Source: Nitrosarchaeum sp. (GTDB lineage: Archaea; Thermoproteota; Nitrososphaeria; Nitrososphaerales; Nitrosopumilaceae). From it: a stretch of DNA of 64,000 nucleotides. The stretch's first letter is position 1. Each line of letters opens with the position of its first letter. This document shows, piece by piece, positions 34,466 to 42,947 of the stretch. The notes beneath the pieces are model-generated. The model was not told the DNA's origin, searched no databases, and saw only the letters and a list, made by a program, of their open reading frames with translations. The stretch is from the NCBI RefSeq assembly GCF_035968265.1, contig NZ_JAVYIM010000006.1, positions 1 to 64,000 on the forward strand, in the 5' to 3' direction. Made by a program: the position numbers and the translations under genes.

Positions 34466-35218
34466 TCAAGTTGTTTGTTGATCGTAAACGCTTTTCAGAT
34501 ACTTTAGTTTCTTCATCCATTTGTTTGACGGACTTTCGTTGAGGTAAACTACGCGGACTCGTTTCTGTTTTTTTGGAAGAAGTTCGAATGTATCTACTTC
34601 TGAGAAGTTGAACCGTGTCTTGTCAGGATTTTTTCCTGCCTTAAGGACTCTCGTTCCATAATGCGGTTCTAAAATTCCGTTTGGCATGCAGAGAAGAGTA
34701 ATGCATAAGACGTTGAGATTTTCTTCCTCGTAAAGTATTGTAATAAAATATGTGAGGCATGGCTTGGGATTGCCATTGTTTTTGTATTCCGTCGGAAGTA
34801 CTCCCTTGTAATCTCTAAGAGTCTGATTGGGTCTTCCTTTGTTCACTATCATTTTTCCCTTGTAGCTGTTTTGGTTTCTTCCTACAAAGATGTCAGTAGG
34901 ATAGTCTCCTATGTTCCTAGTTTGAACTGTCTTCATGTCAATGTGGATAAATGCATCGTCTGTCTCAAAGAAAAGGTCAGATCCTACTGGCGCAGAGTTT
35001 GGCTGTCCGAATCCTTGGGTATTAAAAAATGCATAGACAATTCTTTCAGCTCCAACTGCAAAAGAGGATATTCCTTTTCCCTCTTTGTCAGGGCTCCATT
35101 CTTTTTTCCAGTCGTCTTTTATTTTTGCCTGAGTATCAAGACCACTCAGGATTCTGCGCTTTGCAAACTTTAGAAAATAATAAAATTCGTCAAGATAGGT
35201 ACATTCTAGTTCTTCCAT
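34466..35218 (-). CDS. Restriction endonuclease-like protein, paralogue 1
   Basis: The 250-residue protein has SSFAVGAERIVYAFFNTQGF, SAPVGSDLFFETDDAFIHIDM and LTYFITILYEEENL, with the DxK-type catalytic motif of PD-(D/E)XK nucleases. By eye the two copies share around 40-50% of their residues, so the duplication is old. It follows the C5 methyltransferase at 35324 by 105 bp on the same strand, as expected of a restriction-modification operon. Confidence 0.75.
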   Translation of the reverse strand: MEELECTYLDEFYYFLKFAKRRILSGLDTQAKIKDDWKKEWSPDKEGKGISSFAVGAERIVYAFFNTQGFGQPNSAPVGSDLFFETDDAFIHIDMKTVQTRNIGDYPTDIFVGRNQNSYKGKMIVNKGRPNQTLRDYKGVLPTEYKNNGNPKPCLTYFITILYEEENLNVLCITLLCMPNGILEPHYGTRVLKAGKNPDKTRFNFSEVDTFELLPKKQKRVRVVYLNESPSNKWMKKLKYLKSVYDQQTT

Positions 35219-35323
35219 TTCTTTTTTGTTTAGCAGAAGTATACTTGATTTTAGAAACTATTAGGCATTTCTGTCATGATTATATTTGAAAGGTTTTAAG
35301 ATTTCAGAACAGTAATTTTAAAG

Positions 35324-36568
35324 TTAGTTACGATATTTTTTTCTTGCAGGCTGCTGCTTTATCATCATAGGTTTCCTCAGTTCGTCCTTGATGCACTTTG
35401 CTAATTTTTTTGCAAACAGTACAGGTACTGCGTTTCCTATCTGCGTATGCATTGCATCTATCTTTCCTGTAAACTTGAAGCTGTCCGGGAACGTCTGAAT
35501 TATTGCGCACTCCCTTACTGAAAGTCGTCTTGGTGCCTTTGGATGAATCTCTGATCCTGTTGCAATTATTGTGTCGTTTGGTTCATCCCAGTTGTTTATG
35601 CGGAGACTTGTCTCGTATGTTATCTTTTTTCTCACCATTGTAGTTACCTGCTTGTCATAGGTGTCATCAAATCCTAGAATTTCCTTTAGCTTCCACCAAT
35701 CATCAGGATTTGGAATGCTGCCCGAGTTGTTGTCCTTTCTAAACCAGTGTCCAGCAGTATACGAATATCCGAACATGTCATCGATCTGCTTTGTTCCGTA
35801 TCCTGCCTTGTTTCTCCAGTGTTTCAGATAGTCGCATATCTCAAACTGATCGACATCATATTTTCTTCCCCAGAACTCGTCATCGATCTTTGTCTTTGCC
35901 CAGTGATTATAGTATTTTTTTTCCTTTCCTGTCTTTGGGTCTAAAGCTGTAACAGGTTCTTCTCTTGTATGCACATTGCAGAGATGACCTATGGTTTCTT
36001 TTGTAGTTGCAGGCCTCTTGAGGCCTTTTTCATATCCATGAGTTTCTTTTGGGAATGGATTCTCAGCTCCGATTCTGTTTCCGATTATTATCACGCGCTC
36101 CCTTGTCTGCGGAACGCCATAGTTTATCATGTTCAGTAGTTTGTAATCCAGCTTGTATCCTGCGTCTCTGAAGTCAGAGATGATATTTTTGAGAAATTGT
36201 CCGTCCATTAAAGATGTCATTCCTTTTACATTCTCTGCAACGAAGAACTTTGGTCGCTTGTCCTTGATAATGCGAACCATCTCAAGATAAAGATAGTTTC
36301 TCTGATCGTATGCAGGCTTCTTCGAGTTTGCAATTGAAAATCCTTGACAGGGGAATCCTCCAAGAATCACGTCAGGGTTGTCCGGGATTTTGCTGCTTGG
36401 GATTTCCGTGATGTCTCCAAGCACTATGTGTTTGCCGATATTTTTTTTGTAAGTGTTAACTGCATCCCTGAAAAAGTCATTCGCCCAAATTATTTCGAAG
36501 CCGGCCTTCTTGAATCCTAGATCCATTCCGCCGCATCCAGAAAACAGCGATACAACAGTAGGCTTCAT
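35324..36568 (-). CDS. DNA cytosine-5 methyltransferase, system 1
   Basis: The 414-residue enzyme has the C5-MTase motifs: SLFSGCGGMDLGFKKAGF (I), GGFPCQGFS with catalytic Cys (IV, about 70-78), FVAENVKGM (VI), TRERVIIIG (VIII) and IGNAVPVLFAKKLA (X). The region before motif IX holds an inserted helical segment (CDYLKHWRNKAGYGTKQID) that probably belongs to target recognition. It overlaps the AbrB-like gene by ATGA and precedes the two nuclease genes. Confidence 0.93.
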   Translation of the reverse strand: MKPTVVSLFSGCGGMDLGFKKAGFEIIWANDFFRDAVNTYKKNIGKHIVLGDITEIPSSKIPDNPDVILGGFPCQGFSIANSKKPAYDQRNYLYLEMVRIIKDKRPKFFVAENVKGMTSLMDGQFLKNIISDFRDAGYKLDYKLLNMINYGVPQTRERVIIIGNRIGAENPFPKETHGYEKGLKRPATTKETIGHLCNVHTREEPVTALDPKTGKEKKYYNHWAKTKIDDEFWGRKYDVDQFEICDYLKHWRNKAGYGTKQIDDMFGYSYTAGHWFRKDNNSGSIPNPDDWWKLKEILGFDDTYDKQVTTMVRKKITYETSLRINNWDEPNDTIIATGSEIHPKAPRRLSVRECAIIQTFPDSFKFTGKIDAMHTQIGNAVPVLFAKKLAKCIKDELRKPMMIKQQPARKKYRN

Positions 36569-36741
36569 TTCTTGTCTCCTGCAACGATAACTATTCTTTT
36601 GCCCTGGATCAGGAATTTTATTCCGTCTGGTTTTCCCAGCATGTCAACGATGGGTTTTGGAATTCTGCAGATCAGACTGCCAGTTTTGTCGTTGTTCAGA
36701 CTTACGCCGAATTCTTTCTCATCCTTTTTCCATCGCGTCAT
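36565..36741 (-). CDS. AbrB-like protein coupled to the methyltransferase
   Basis: The 58-residue protein (GSLICRIPKPIVDMLGKPDG, then IKFLIQGKRIVIVAG) has the AbrB swapped-hairpin pattern. Its TGA overlaps the methyltransferase ATG (ATGA at 36565-36568). As first gene of the operon it may act like a control protein for restriction-modification expression. That role is an inference. Confidence 0.8.
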   Translation of the reverse strand: MTRWKKDEKEFGVSLNNDKTGSLICRIPKPIVDMLGKPDGIKFLIQGKRIVIVAGDKK

Positions 36742-36951
36742 GATTCATCACTGTTCATGTTCAACTAAATAAAAATATTTATCCGATCTGATAAAAATAT
36801 GATTGTAAGCTGGATGTTGACAAAGTATCATCTTTTGATCGACAAATTTCTGGGTCATAAATGTATACAGATGCTGATAGAACATAATAACAAGCCGTAA
36901 CAAATAAAATTTAGATGGTTCAAAAGAGAATCAACTTTAAGGTGAGAAGAG

Positions 36952-37314
36952 ATGGCTATTCCTAATCAGAAAGATATTGGGCTTCCAATACTTGAGCTAT
37001 TGAAGGACCGAAAAAACCATCACGTAGAGGAGATCTCGAAAACACTTGCAGAACGTTTTGGGTTGTCTGAGGAGGAAAGAAGCCTGCAAAAGTCATCTGG
37101 CGGAGAGGGGCTTTTTCACAACAGAATAAGATGGGCAAACTTCTATTTGCGCAAGGCAGGGCTTGTTGAATCTGCAAAGGGTACAGGAAACTCGAAAATT
37201 ACTCAGGAGGGAATCAATCTGTTAAAAGAAAAGCCAGACTGTATCAATGCAGAATTTTTGATGCGGTACCCTATGTTTGTTGAATATAAAAAATCAGTTA
37301 GTAGAAAAAAGTGA
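36952..37314 (+). CDS. Stand-alone Mrr N-terminal winged-helix protein
   Basis: The 120-residue protein matches the Mrr_N winged helix: IPNQKDIGLPILELLKDRKN, then LFHNRIRWANFYLRKAGLVE and the wing GNSKITQEG. Mrr enzymes cut methylated DNA, but the nuclease domain is absent here, so this would only bind DNA. It is one of three plus-strand genes between the two methyltransferases. Confidence 0.8.
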   Translation: MAIPNQKDIGLPILELLKDRKNHHVEEISKTLAERFGLSEEERSLQKSSGGEGLFHNRIRWANFYLRKAGLVESAKGTGNSKITQEGINLLKEKPDCINAEFLMRYPMFVEYKKSVSRKK

Positions 37315-37318
37315 TTGA

Positions 37319-37516
37319 ATGTCAAGGCCATGCCACGGAATATGCAAAAGGTATGAAGTGAAGAACCATTTGCAAGTATATCATCCAGGACTGAAGAGAT
37401 GTTCAGTATGCGTTGTGTTTCTTAGGACAGATAAGTGGTTTTGTTTTTGTTGCGGTAGTGCAATGCGGGCAAAACCAAGGGTCTCTAGAAAGAAAGTTGA
37501 ACACGCAAGGATTTAG
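37319..37516 (+). CDS. Cys-rich zinc-ribbon protein of thaumarchaeal type
   Basis: The 65-residue protein has PCHGICKRY, GLKRCSVC and FCFCCG, ending with RAKPRVSRK. This arrangement (C...C, CxxC, CxCC) recurs in many small thaumarchaeal proteins, where it probably binds one or two zinc ions. The start follows the 36952 stop by 4 bp. Function unknown. Confidence 0.75.
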   Translation: MSRPCHGICKRYEVKNHLQVYHPGLKRCSVCVVFLRTDKWFCFCCGSAMRAKPRVSRKKVEHARI

Positions 37517-37592
37517 GATTGTAACAATTTTGTATGATCATGATATTTTTCTCTATTGTTGCAAAGTTAGGTTTTGTTGTTGATTTTGAGGA

Positions 37593-38309
37593 ATGATAAA
37601 AGCTGGATTATTGGTTAAATCCCTAACACATAGAAGTAACCATTCCATCAATAATGTTGAAGGAAAATTGTCATTTCAAGATGATGAAAGGGAAGAAGAC
37701 ACTAGAAAATTGTTCAAGTTACAAAAGGATGCGAAAGCAGGAAGGAGCGGTGTGGATGCAGTCTTAAAGATAAAAGGAAAGGTTTTGGATTTTGAGCTAA
37801 AAACAACATCTACTGGAAGTGTGACTACGGTAAGAGATTTTGGGCCAGATCACATAGAAAAATGGAAAGGAAAGCACTGGCTCATAGGGATGTATTCTAA
37901 CGGAAAGCCCAAGTATTTTCTTTATGGTTCACCAGATGACATGAAGGCATGGATTGATGAAAAAGCTAATTACGTAAAACCTGATTTTGATTTATCTAAA
38001 ATTATTTCCAAAAAGATTTCTTTGGAAGATATGTATTTGATTTTAGGAAAAAAGGACAAATACACTTTGGAAGATGCAGAAAAACTGCACAAGAAACAAT
38101 ACAAGAAAGAAGAATATCGAAAGATGATGGACGTTGTGAACGGTTACTCTCCAAAAAGGATGTTAAAAATTTTAAAGGAGCGCTCTGAATACTTGATGAA
38201 GAGGGGAAGTACGTTAAACAATCCTCACATACCTGCGTCGTATTTTAAGGGATGGATTAAGATCGAAAAGAACCATGCAAAGAATTTACGTAAGATGATT
38301 AAACTCTAA
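37593..38309 (+). CDS. Type II restriction endonuclease-like protein, system 2
   Basis: The 238-residue protein contains GRSGVDAVLKIKGKVLDFELKTTSTGS (about 52-78 in part), a PD-(D/E)XK core with Asp then E-L-K, followed by DFGPDHIEKWKGKHWLIGMY. The Lys-rich C-terminus probably contacts DNA. It overlaps the methyltransferase gene tail to tail by 4 bp, so the two form a convergent restriction-modification pair. Confidence 0.75.
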   Translation: MIKAGLLVKSLTHRSNHSINNVEGKLSFQDDEREEDTRKLFKLQKDAKAGRSGVDAVLKIKGKVLDFELKTTSTGSVTTVRDFGPDHIEKWKGKHWLIGMYSNGKPKYFLYGSPDDMKAWIDEKANYVKPDFDLSKIISKKISLEDMYLILGKKDKYTLEDAEKLHKKQYKKEEYRKMMDVVNGYSPKRMLKILKERSEYLMKRGSTLNNPHIPASYFKGWIKIEKNHAKNLRKMIKL

Positions 38310-39457
38310 TCTTTTTTCAATGTATTTGCAACAGCTTTTGCCACAACATAAGCTACGGGAGGAGCCACCGAGTTTCCTATTTGTCCGAGAATTTGATATA
38401 CGGCTCCTTTGAATTTCCATGAATTGGGAAATCCTTGCATTATTGCACAGTCTTGTACTGATAGTCTGAAGTGTTTGTTATCAGGAACAAAGAGTTTTGC
38501 TTTTTCTCGATCTTCAGCAACTCCGCTAGGCCATATCTGTAGATTTGACCAGAACTTTTGACCGCTAGAGCCATTAAGAATCGAAGTAGTATTTCTTTTT
38601 CCAGTGAAACCGCTGCGTACAGTGGGAGCAAGTGAATCAATGCCTATGTTAGAAAGACCGAGGGATTCTCTTATTCCCATTGTTTTGGATAATTTTTCTT
38701 TAGAGTACGTCTGTTGTTTTTTCTTCATTAGATGATCTGGTGTATGTGTAGGTGCAGGTTCTACAAAGTTTCTGGCATCACTCTCCTTTTGAAATCCGAT
38801 AAACACTACGCGTTTTCGATTTTGAGGAACGCCGAAGTGTGCAGCATTAAGATTCAGCAAGGTGATCTTGTAATCTTTTAGTGGTGAAATAATATCATCC
38901 TGAATAAATTTTGAAAATTTTGGGCTCATCATTCCAGGTACATTTTCTGCAACAAATGCTCGGGGTTTGATTTTATTTACAGCGTCAATGAATTGTGGCC
39001 ACATGTTTCTTTCATCGTCAGTTCCTTTTTGTTGTCCATTGATTGAAAACGGTTGGCACGGAGGTCCTCCATGAACCACATCTACTTTGTTTTTGTATTG
39101 AGACCAGTCAACTTTTCTAACATCTCCGGATTCGTTTCCAAAAAAAACTTTCCAGTTAGGTTTGTTATTCAATATTGTTTCACCACAGATTGGAATTATG
39201 TCATAAGAAGCAACATGAGTAAATCCAGCTCTGTCAAATCCCAAATCTAGTCCACCGCATCCACTGAATAAAGAGAGGGCACGCAAGCCATTGGTTGGTA
39301 ATTGAGGCATTAATTTTTCTGGATTTAATTTTGGTGTGTTTATTGGATGCACAGGTTTTGGGCCTTTACCACTTAATGCTGCTTTTTTTGCTTCTCTTGA
39401 TTTGTTTGAAATTCTTCTGTATTCGCTTCGTTTTTTCTCAGTTATGGTGTACTCCAT
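38306..39457 (-). CDS. DNA cytosine-5 methyltransferase, system 2
   Basis: The 383-residue enzyme has a basic 60-residue N-terminal extension, then SLFSGCGGLDLGFDRAGF (I), GGPPCQPFSI with catalytic Cys (IV), FVAENVPGM (VI), NRKRVVFIG (VIII) and LGQIGNSVAPPVAYVVAKA (X). It differs from the 35324 enzyme in extension, target-recognition region and motif IV, so it probably methylates another sequence. The convergent partner is the nuclease-like gene at 37593. Confidence 0.93.
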   Translation of the reverse strand: MEYTITEKKRSEYRRISNKSREAKKAALSGKGPKPVHPINTPKLNPEKLMPQLPTNGLRALSLFSGCGGLDLGFDRAGFTHVASYDIIPICGETILNNKPNWKVFFGNESGDVRKVDWSQYKNKVDVVHGGPPCQPFSINGQQKGTDDERNMWPQFIDAVNKIKPRAFVAENVPGMMSPKFSKFIQDDIISPLKDYKITLLNLNAAHFGVPQNRKRVVFIGFQKESDARNFVEPAPTHTPDHLMKKKQQTYSKEKLSKTMGIRESLGLSNIGIDSLAPTVRSGFTGKRNTTSILNGSSGQKFWSNLQIWPSGVAEDREKAKLFVPDNKHFRLSVQDCAIMQGFPNSWKFKGAVYQILGQIGNSVAPPVAYVVAKAVANTLKKD

Positions 39458-39574
39458 TCCTTACCAGAATTATTTTATCATTGTATATTAACTCAATTTT
39501 TGAAAATCTGTAGATCTAAGATCATAAGTTTTTAATTTTGTCATCGATAGTTCCTTGTTTAATCAAATTGTTAT

Positions 39575-40705
39575 TCAGAGGTTTGGTACTTCAATTTTAT
39601 TTGTCCTCAAGTATTGTAATAAATCGTTGAACTTTTCTTCCAACTGAGTGTTCTTTGCAGACAGTATCTTGATGTTCTTCTCAACCGTCTTAAAATCAGA
39701 AATTGTTAGGTATGGCTCGACCTCAAGGTACATTTCTTTTTTCTTCTCGTCATTTAGCTGATAGTATGTGCTCATATAGAATTGGTGACCAATCAACGCT
39801 TCAGCAAAATCTCTGCCTGATACGTTGCCCACGGTAGTCCTGAAGAATTTTCTCAGTGCATGATAGTGGATTACCCTTATTCCGTTGGTGTTTGTCTTGT
39901 TCAGGTCAGGGATCTTTTCAAGATAGTATTTTAGCTGTCTCATCAGCAAGCCTTCCGCTATAAGGTGATCAGGCTGCTTTGGGTTTTCTTTTCTCTTGCG
40001 CCCGTTGAAGTTGTCTCTTCCAAAAATAATCACATCATTGAGATGAGAATTATCTTTTTTCTCGTCCCACTTTAGAAATCTTGAGAGATAGTCCTTGAGC
40101 GAGTCTGTTGCTTCTGCAGTGATGAAAGTTTCTCTTGCGTGTCTTGTCTTTGTAATCTGTGCACGCAATCTGATTGTTGTAGGTGTTGTTGTAAAATCAA
40201 TGTCAGATAATTTTAGTTGTACCAATTCTCCTATTCGCATTCCGCTTGATGACAGAACAAGCATTACAGTCTGAAGTCTTGGTGGTGCGTTTCTTAACAC
40301 TCTAAGAATTATTTCTTTTGTCAATGCAACTTCAGGTTCCTGAATATTTTTTGGAACTCTGATGATGTGCTTGCAGTCCTCTGTGTAAATTTTCAATCCC
40401 AAGAATCTGAGATAGCCTTTGATTGCTGCAAGTCTTGACGTGATTGTCTTTGGCTTGTAGTTGTTCTTGTCAAGAAAGACAACATAGTCTCTCATGACTT
40501 CATAGACGTCAAACTTTTCTTGTTTGATCTGTTCTGCAAATTCCAGTTCGTTAATTTTGTATCTTTGCAAGAGAAAGTCTCTGAATCCTGTATTGTTTTT
40601 GTTTGATATTGCAAGCCTGTAGGAACTGACCGTGCTGTAGCTGTGCGACATGATGAACACAGAGTCAAAGAATGCCTGCGCCTTTTGGTCTGGGAGTTCT
40701 TGCAT
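39575..40705 (-). CDS. Tyrosine recombinase (integrase)
   Basis: The 376-residue integrase has an N-terminal SAM-like core-binding domain and a C-terminal catalytic domain. The catalytic residues are R157 in SSGMRIGEL, a lysine in the KTRHAR region, HYHALRKFF (H-x2-R), LIGHQ and the nucleophile in STYYQL. A short C-terminal coiled coil (KTVEKNIKILSAKNTQLEEKF) is extra. Its start is 64 bp from the right copy of the 13-bp direct repeat. No tRNA gene is adjacent. Confidence 0.92.
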   Translation of the reverse strand: MQELPDQKAQAFFDSVFIMSHSYSTVSSYRLAISNKNNTGFRDFLLQRYKINELEFAEQIKQEKFDVYEVMRDYVVFLDKNNYKPKTITSRLAAIKGYLRFLGLKIYTEDCKHIIRVPKNIQEPEVALTKEIILRVLRNAPPRLQTVMLVLSSSGMRIGELVQLKLSDIDFTTTPTTIRLRAQITKTRHARETFITAEATDSLKDYLSRFLKWDEKKDNSHLNDVIIFGRDNFNGRKRKENPKQPDHLIAEGLLMRQLKYYLEKIPDLNKTNTNGIRVIHYHALRKFFRTTVGNVSGRDFAEALIGHQFYMSTYYQLNDEKKKEMYLEVEPYLTISDFKTVEKNIKILSAKNTQLEEKFNDLLQYLRTNKIEVPNL

Positions 40706-40769
40706 GCATGTGTATAGGTTCCAATATATATAATCTCTACTGTCTATATGGTATATATTTCATATATAG

Positions 40770-40782
40770 AGTGCTTTCTATG
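40770..40782. repeat. Candidate attachment site, right copy of 13-bp direct repeat
   Basis: This AGTGCTTTCTATG copy lies just upstream of the integrase start and includes the stop codon of the flippase-like gene, a typical position for an integration site at a gene 3' end. The left copy is at 18320-18332. Confidence 0.4.
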
Positions 40783-41794
40783 ATTTTTCTGCCTTTGGAA
40801 TTTTACTCAAGGCTAATTTTACCAATAATAGCCAAGTTACTGCAATAGGGACATAATACGTAGCAATTCTCCAACCAATTACTGCATCCCATGCAACTGT
40901 TCCTTCAGGAATTACAAGATTAAACGGATCCAAATTATTGAGATATGCAATGATTCCAAATTCTGCCAATCCAGAACCGCCAACTGTTATTGGCAAGTTA
41001 GCAATTGCATTTGCACCCATTACAGCCATAATTGAATCAAAAATGCCAACTATGTATCCTGTTCCCATTGCAATTACCATAAATGATATTCCATAAAACA
41101 ACCAAGATGCAAGTGAGAATAGAAAAGATATTGTAAAGACTTTTTTTGATTCTGTTGTTCTAAGATTTTTTCTACTCATTGTACATACTTCTTCCATCCA
41201 CGAATTTGTCTGGTCAATGTATTTTGCTCCTTTTTCTTTACCAAATCGCTTTGTTAAACTAACAAGAATTTTTGGCACTTGAAAAGTTCTTCTCGATGAT
41301 AAAAAGAATAAAACCATCCATAATGAAGTTATAGTAATACTAATTCCCAAAATCAGAGCACCTATTACATATGCTCCATGCATCAATGCAATAATACCTG
41401 CCATAATTGATAACAAACCACCTGCAAAAACTTCAGTAACTATATCCATTATCGCAATCCATGTTGATTTTGATGGTGCAACTCCTTTTTTATGCAAATA
41501 ATAAATTACAACAAATTCTGCACCCACAAACATTGGAGTAGTGAATTTGATAAATTCACTTCCTATTCTAACACCACATAACTTCCAAAAAGAATCAAAT
41601 TTTCCCAAATATTTGTGCGAAATATATGCAAATTTTATTCCTTGAAGACCGAGTTTTATCATCATAGCAATTACAGCAAGTACGAATGGAATAATTCCAA
41701 TTGCCAATACATCTTCAAATTTTATATCAAATTGAATTGCTATAACGAAAATAGGAATAAGAGTTGCCGGAATAGCGATAATTCTCCAATTCAT
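40778..41794 (-). CDS. UPF0104/LPG-synthase-TM-like membrane protein
   Basis: The multi-pass protein (about 338 residues from ATG 41794; open to 41872) has eight or more hydrophobic helices with the family segments RIGSEFIKFTTPMFVGAEFVV and MGANAIANLPITVGGSGLAEFG. These resemble the lysylphosphatidylglycerol synthase transmembrane/UPF0104 group, implicated in flipping or moving isoprenoid lipids and glycolipids. The later ATG starts directly before the first clear helix. The 3' end carries the candidate attachment site. Confidence 0.85.
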   Translation of the reverse strand: MNWRIIAIPATLIPIFVIAIQFDIKFEDVLAIGIIPFVLAVIAMMIKLGLQGIKFAYISHKYLGKFDSFWKLCGVRIGSEFIKFTTPMFVGAEFVVIYYLHKKGVAPSKSTWIAIMDIVTEVFAGGLLSIMAGIIALMHGAYVIGALILGISITITSLWMVLFFLSSRRTFQVPKILVSLTKRFGKEKGAKYIDQTNSWMEEVCTMSRKNLRTTESKKVFTISFLFSLASWLFYGISFMVIAMGTGYIVGIFDSIMAVMGANAIANLPITVGGSGLAEFGIIAYLNNLDPFNLVIPEGTVAWDAVIGWRIATYYVPIAVTWLLLVKLALSKIPKAEKS

Positions 41795-41893
41795 TGATAA
41801 TTTTTTTAAGGATTCAAATATGAAAGTTGAGTAAATAGAAATCAAATATTGAATGCCTGTATCTAGGCACAAATTTTGAAAAACTACAAGAAA

Positions 41894-42058
41894 TTAACAG
41901 GTATTGTTAGCGTGTTTTTGAATTTCTTGCTTGACTTCAGTAAATAATGAATCTAAAACGTCATAATCTGAAAAGTTTTTTTCTTCTAATAATTTGATAA
42001 CTAGTTCTTTTAGATATTTCTCTTTTTCTTCAATAGATGTATGAGTCATAAATTTCAT
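41894..42058 (-). CDS. Small charged protein
   Basis: A 54-residue ORF (MKFMTHTSIEEKEKYLKELV, then DVLDSLFTEVKQEIQKHAN) with strongly helical, acidic character. The alternative start at the second Met (MTHTS) would remove three residues. It precedes the flippase-like gene on the same strand. Function unknown. Confidence 0.6.
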   Translation of the reverse strand: MKFMTHTSIEEKEKYLKELVIKLLEEKNFSDYDVLDSLFTEVKQEIQKHANNTC

Positions 42059-42152
42059 GTATTATTACATGTTATAGATCAAGCGGAATTTTTTTTGATA
42101 ATTGATTACCATAATGGCATGTTTTGAAGAAGTTTTATGAAAAGTAACTAGT

Positions 42153-42947
42153 TTGAAATATAAGCCAAGAGAGAAAATTCAGACAGGATTGAAAACAATT
42201 TTTGTAACAGGAACAGCAGGAGCTGGAAAATCTCTTTTAACATCTAAACTATACGAGTATTACACAAAAAATGGCACGTTTGCAGCTGTATTGAATTTGG
42301 ATCCTGGTGTTAGAGATCTGCCTTATACGTGTGATATTGATGTTAGAGATTATGTTGACATTATAGACATAATGCAACAATATGATCTAGGTCCAAATGG
42401 TGCGGTAGTCATGGCAAACGATCTGATTGCATCTAAGATTGATGAGATTCAAGAACAGATAGGTAAAGTGAATCCGGATTATCTAATTGTAGACACTCCA
42501 GGTCAAATTGAATTGTTTGCATACCGTTCCAGTGGTCGCTTTGTTACGGAAAATATTTTGTCTGAAGAAAAAATGAACATATTTCTTTTTGATGGTGCAC
42601 TAATTACCACTCCAGTAAACTTTGTATCAATTGCGCTTCTTGCAACATCAATAAGATTACGCTTGAACTTACCAACAATTAACATCATTACCAAAACAGA
42701 TCTAATAGGTTCTAAACTAAAAGAGATTCTAGAATGGTCAGGTAATCTGAAAGTATTAGAAAATGCCATTGCAAGGGAGGCAGATGGGGAGACATACAGT
42801 TTAACTACCAATATTCTGAGAGGTCTGAATCTTGGGGGTTTTGCTCAAGGATTAATTCCAGTCTCTAATGCCACAGGAGATGGATTGGTAAATTTAGAGG
42901 GAGCACTAAGCAGAATTCTTAACTTGGGTGAAGAGGTAGAAGATTAG
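42153..42947 (+). CDS. GPN-loop GTPase
   Basis: The 264-residue protein has the P-loop GTAGAGKS (about 21-28), the LNLDPGV switch region, the diagnostic LGPNGAVV (GPN loop), DTPGQIELF and the TKTDL specificity motif. It starts at TTG. GPN GTPases dimerise and, in eukaryotes, assist RNA polymerase II assembly; the archaeal target is not settled. The homoserine kinase gene follows without a gap. Confidence 0.93.
   Translation: MKYKPREKIQTGLKTIFVTGTAGAGKSLLTSKLYEYYTKNGTFAAVLNLDPGVRDLPYTCDIDVRDYVDIIDIMQQYDLGPNGAVVMANDLIASKIDEIQEQIGKVNPDYLIVDTPGQIELFAYRSSGRFVTENILSEEKMNIFLFDGALITTPVNFVSIALLATSIRLRLNLPTINIITKTDLIGSKLKEILEWSGNLKVLENAIAREADGETYSLTTNILRGLNLGGFAQGLIPVSNATGDGLVNLEGALSRILNLGEEVED

Larger units (their letters stand above)
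18320..40782. mobile_element. Probable integrative genomic island (about 22.4 kb)
   Basis: The interval ends in a tyrosine recombinase (39575-40705) and is bounded by a 13-bp direct repeat. It carries accessory genes: HNH-HIT fusion, PD-(D/E)XK proteins, AbrB and RHH regulators, micro-ORF operon, helicase-nuclease, Vsr, two methyltransferase systems and an Mrr-N protein. Several genes (for example 20851-21831, 23958-24443, 25348-26002, 35324-36568, 39575-40705) are visibly more GC-rich than the core genes. Removing the island would join the flippase-like gene at 40778 to the SDR gene at 18293 as a compact same-strand pair. The left border is the less certain one. Confidence 0.55.
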
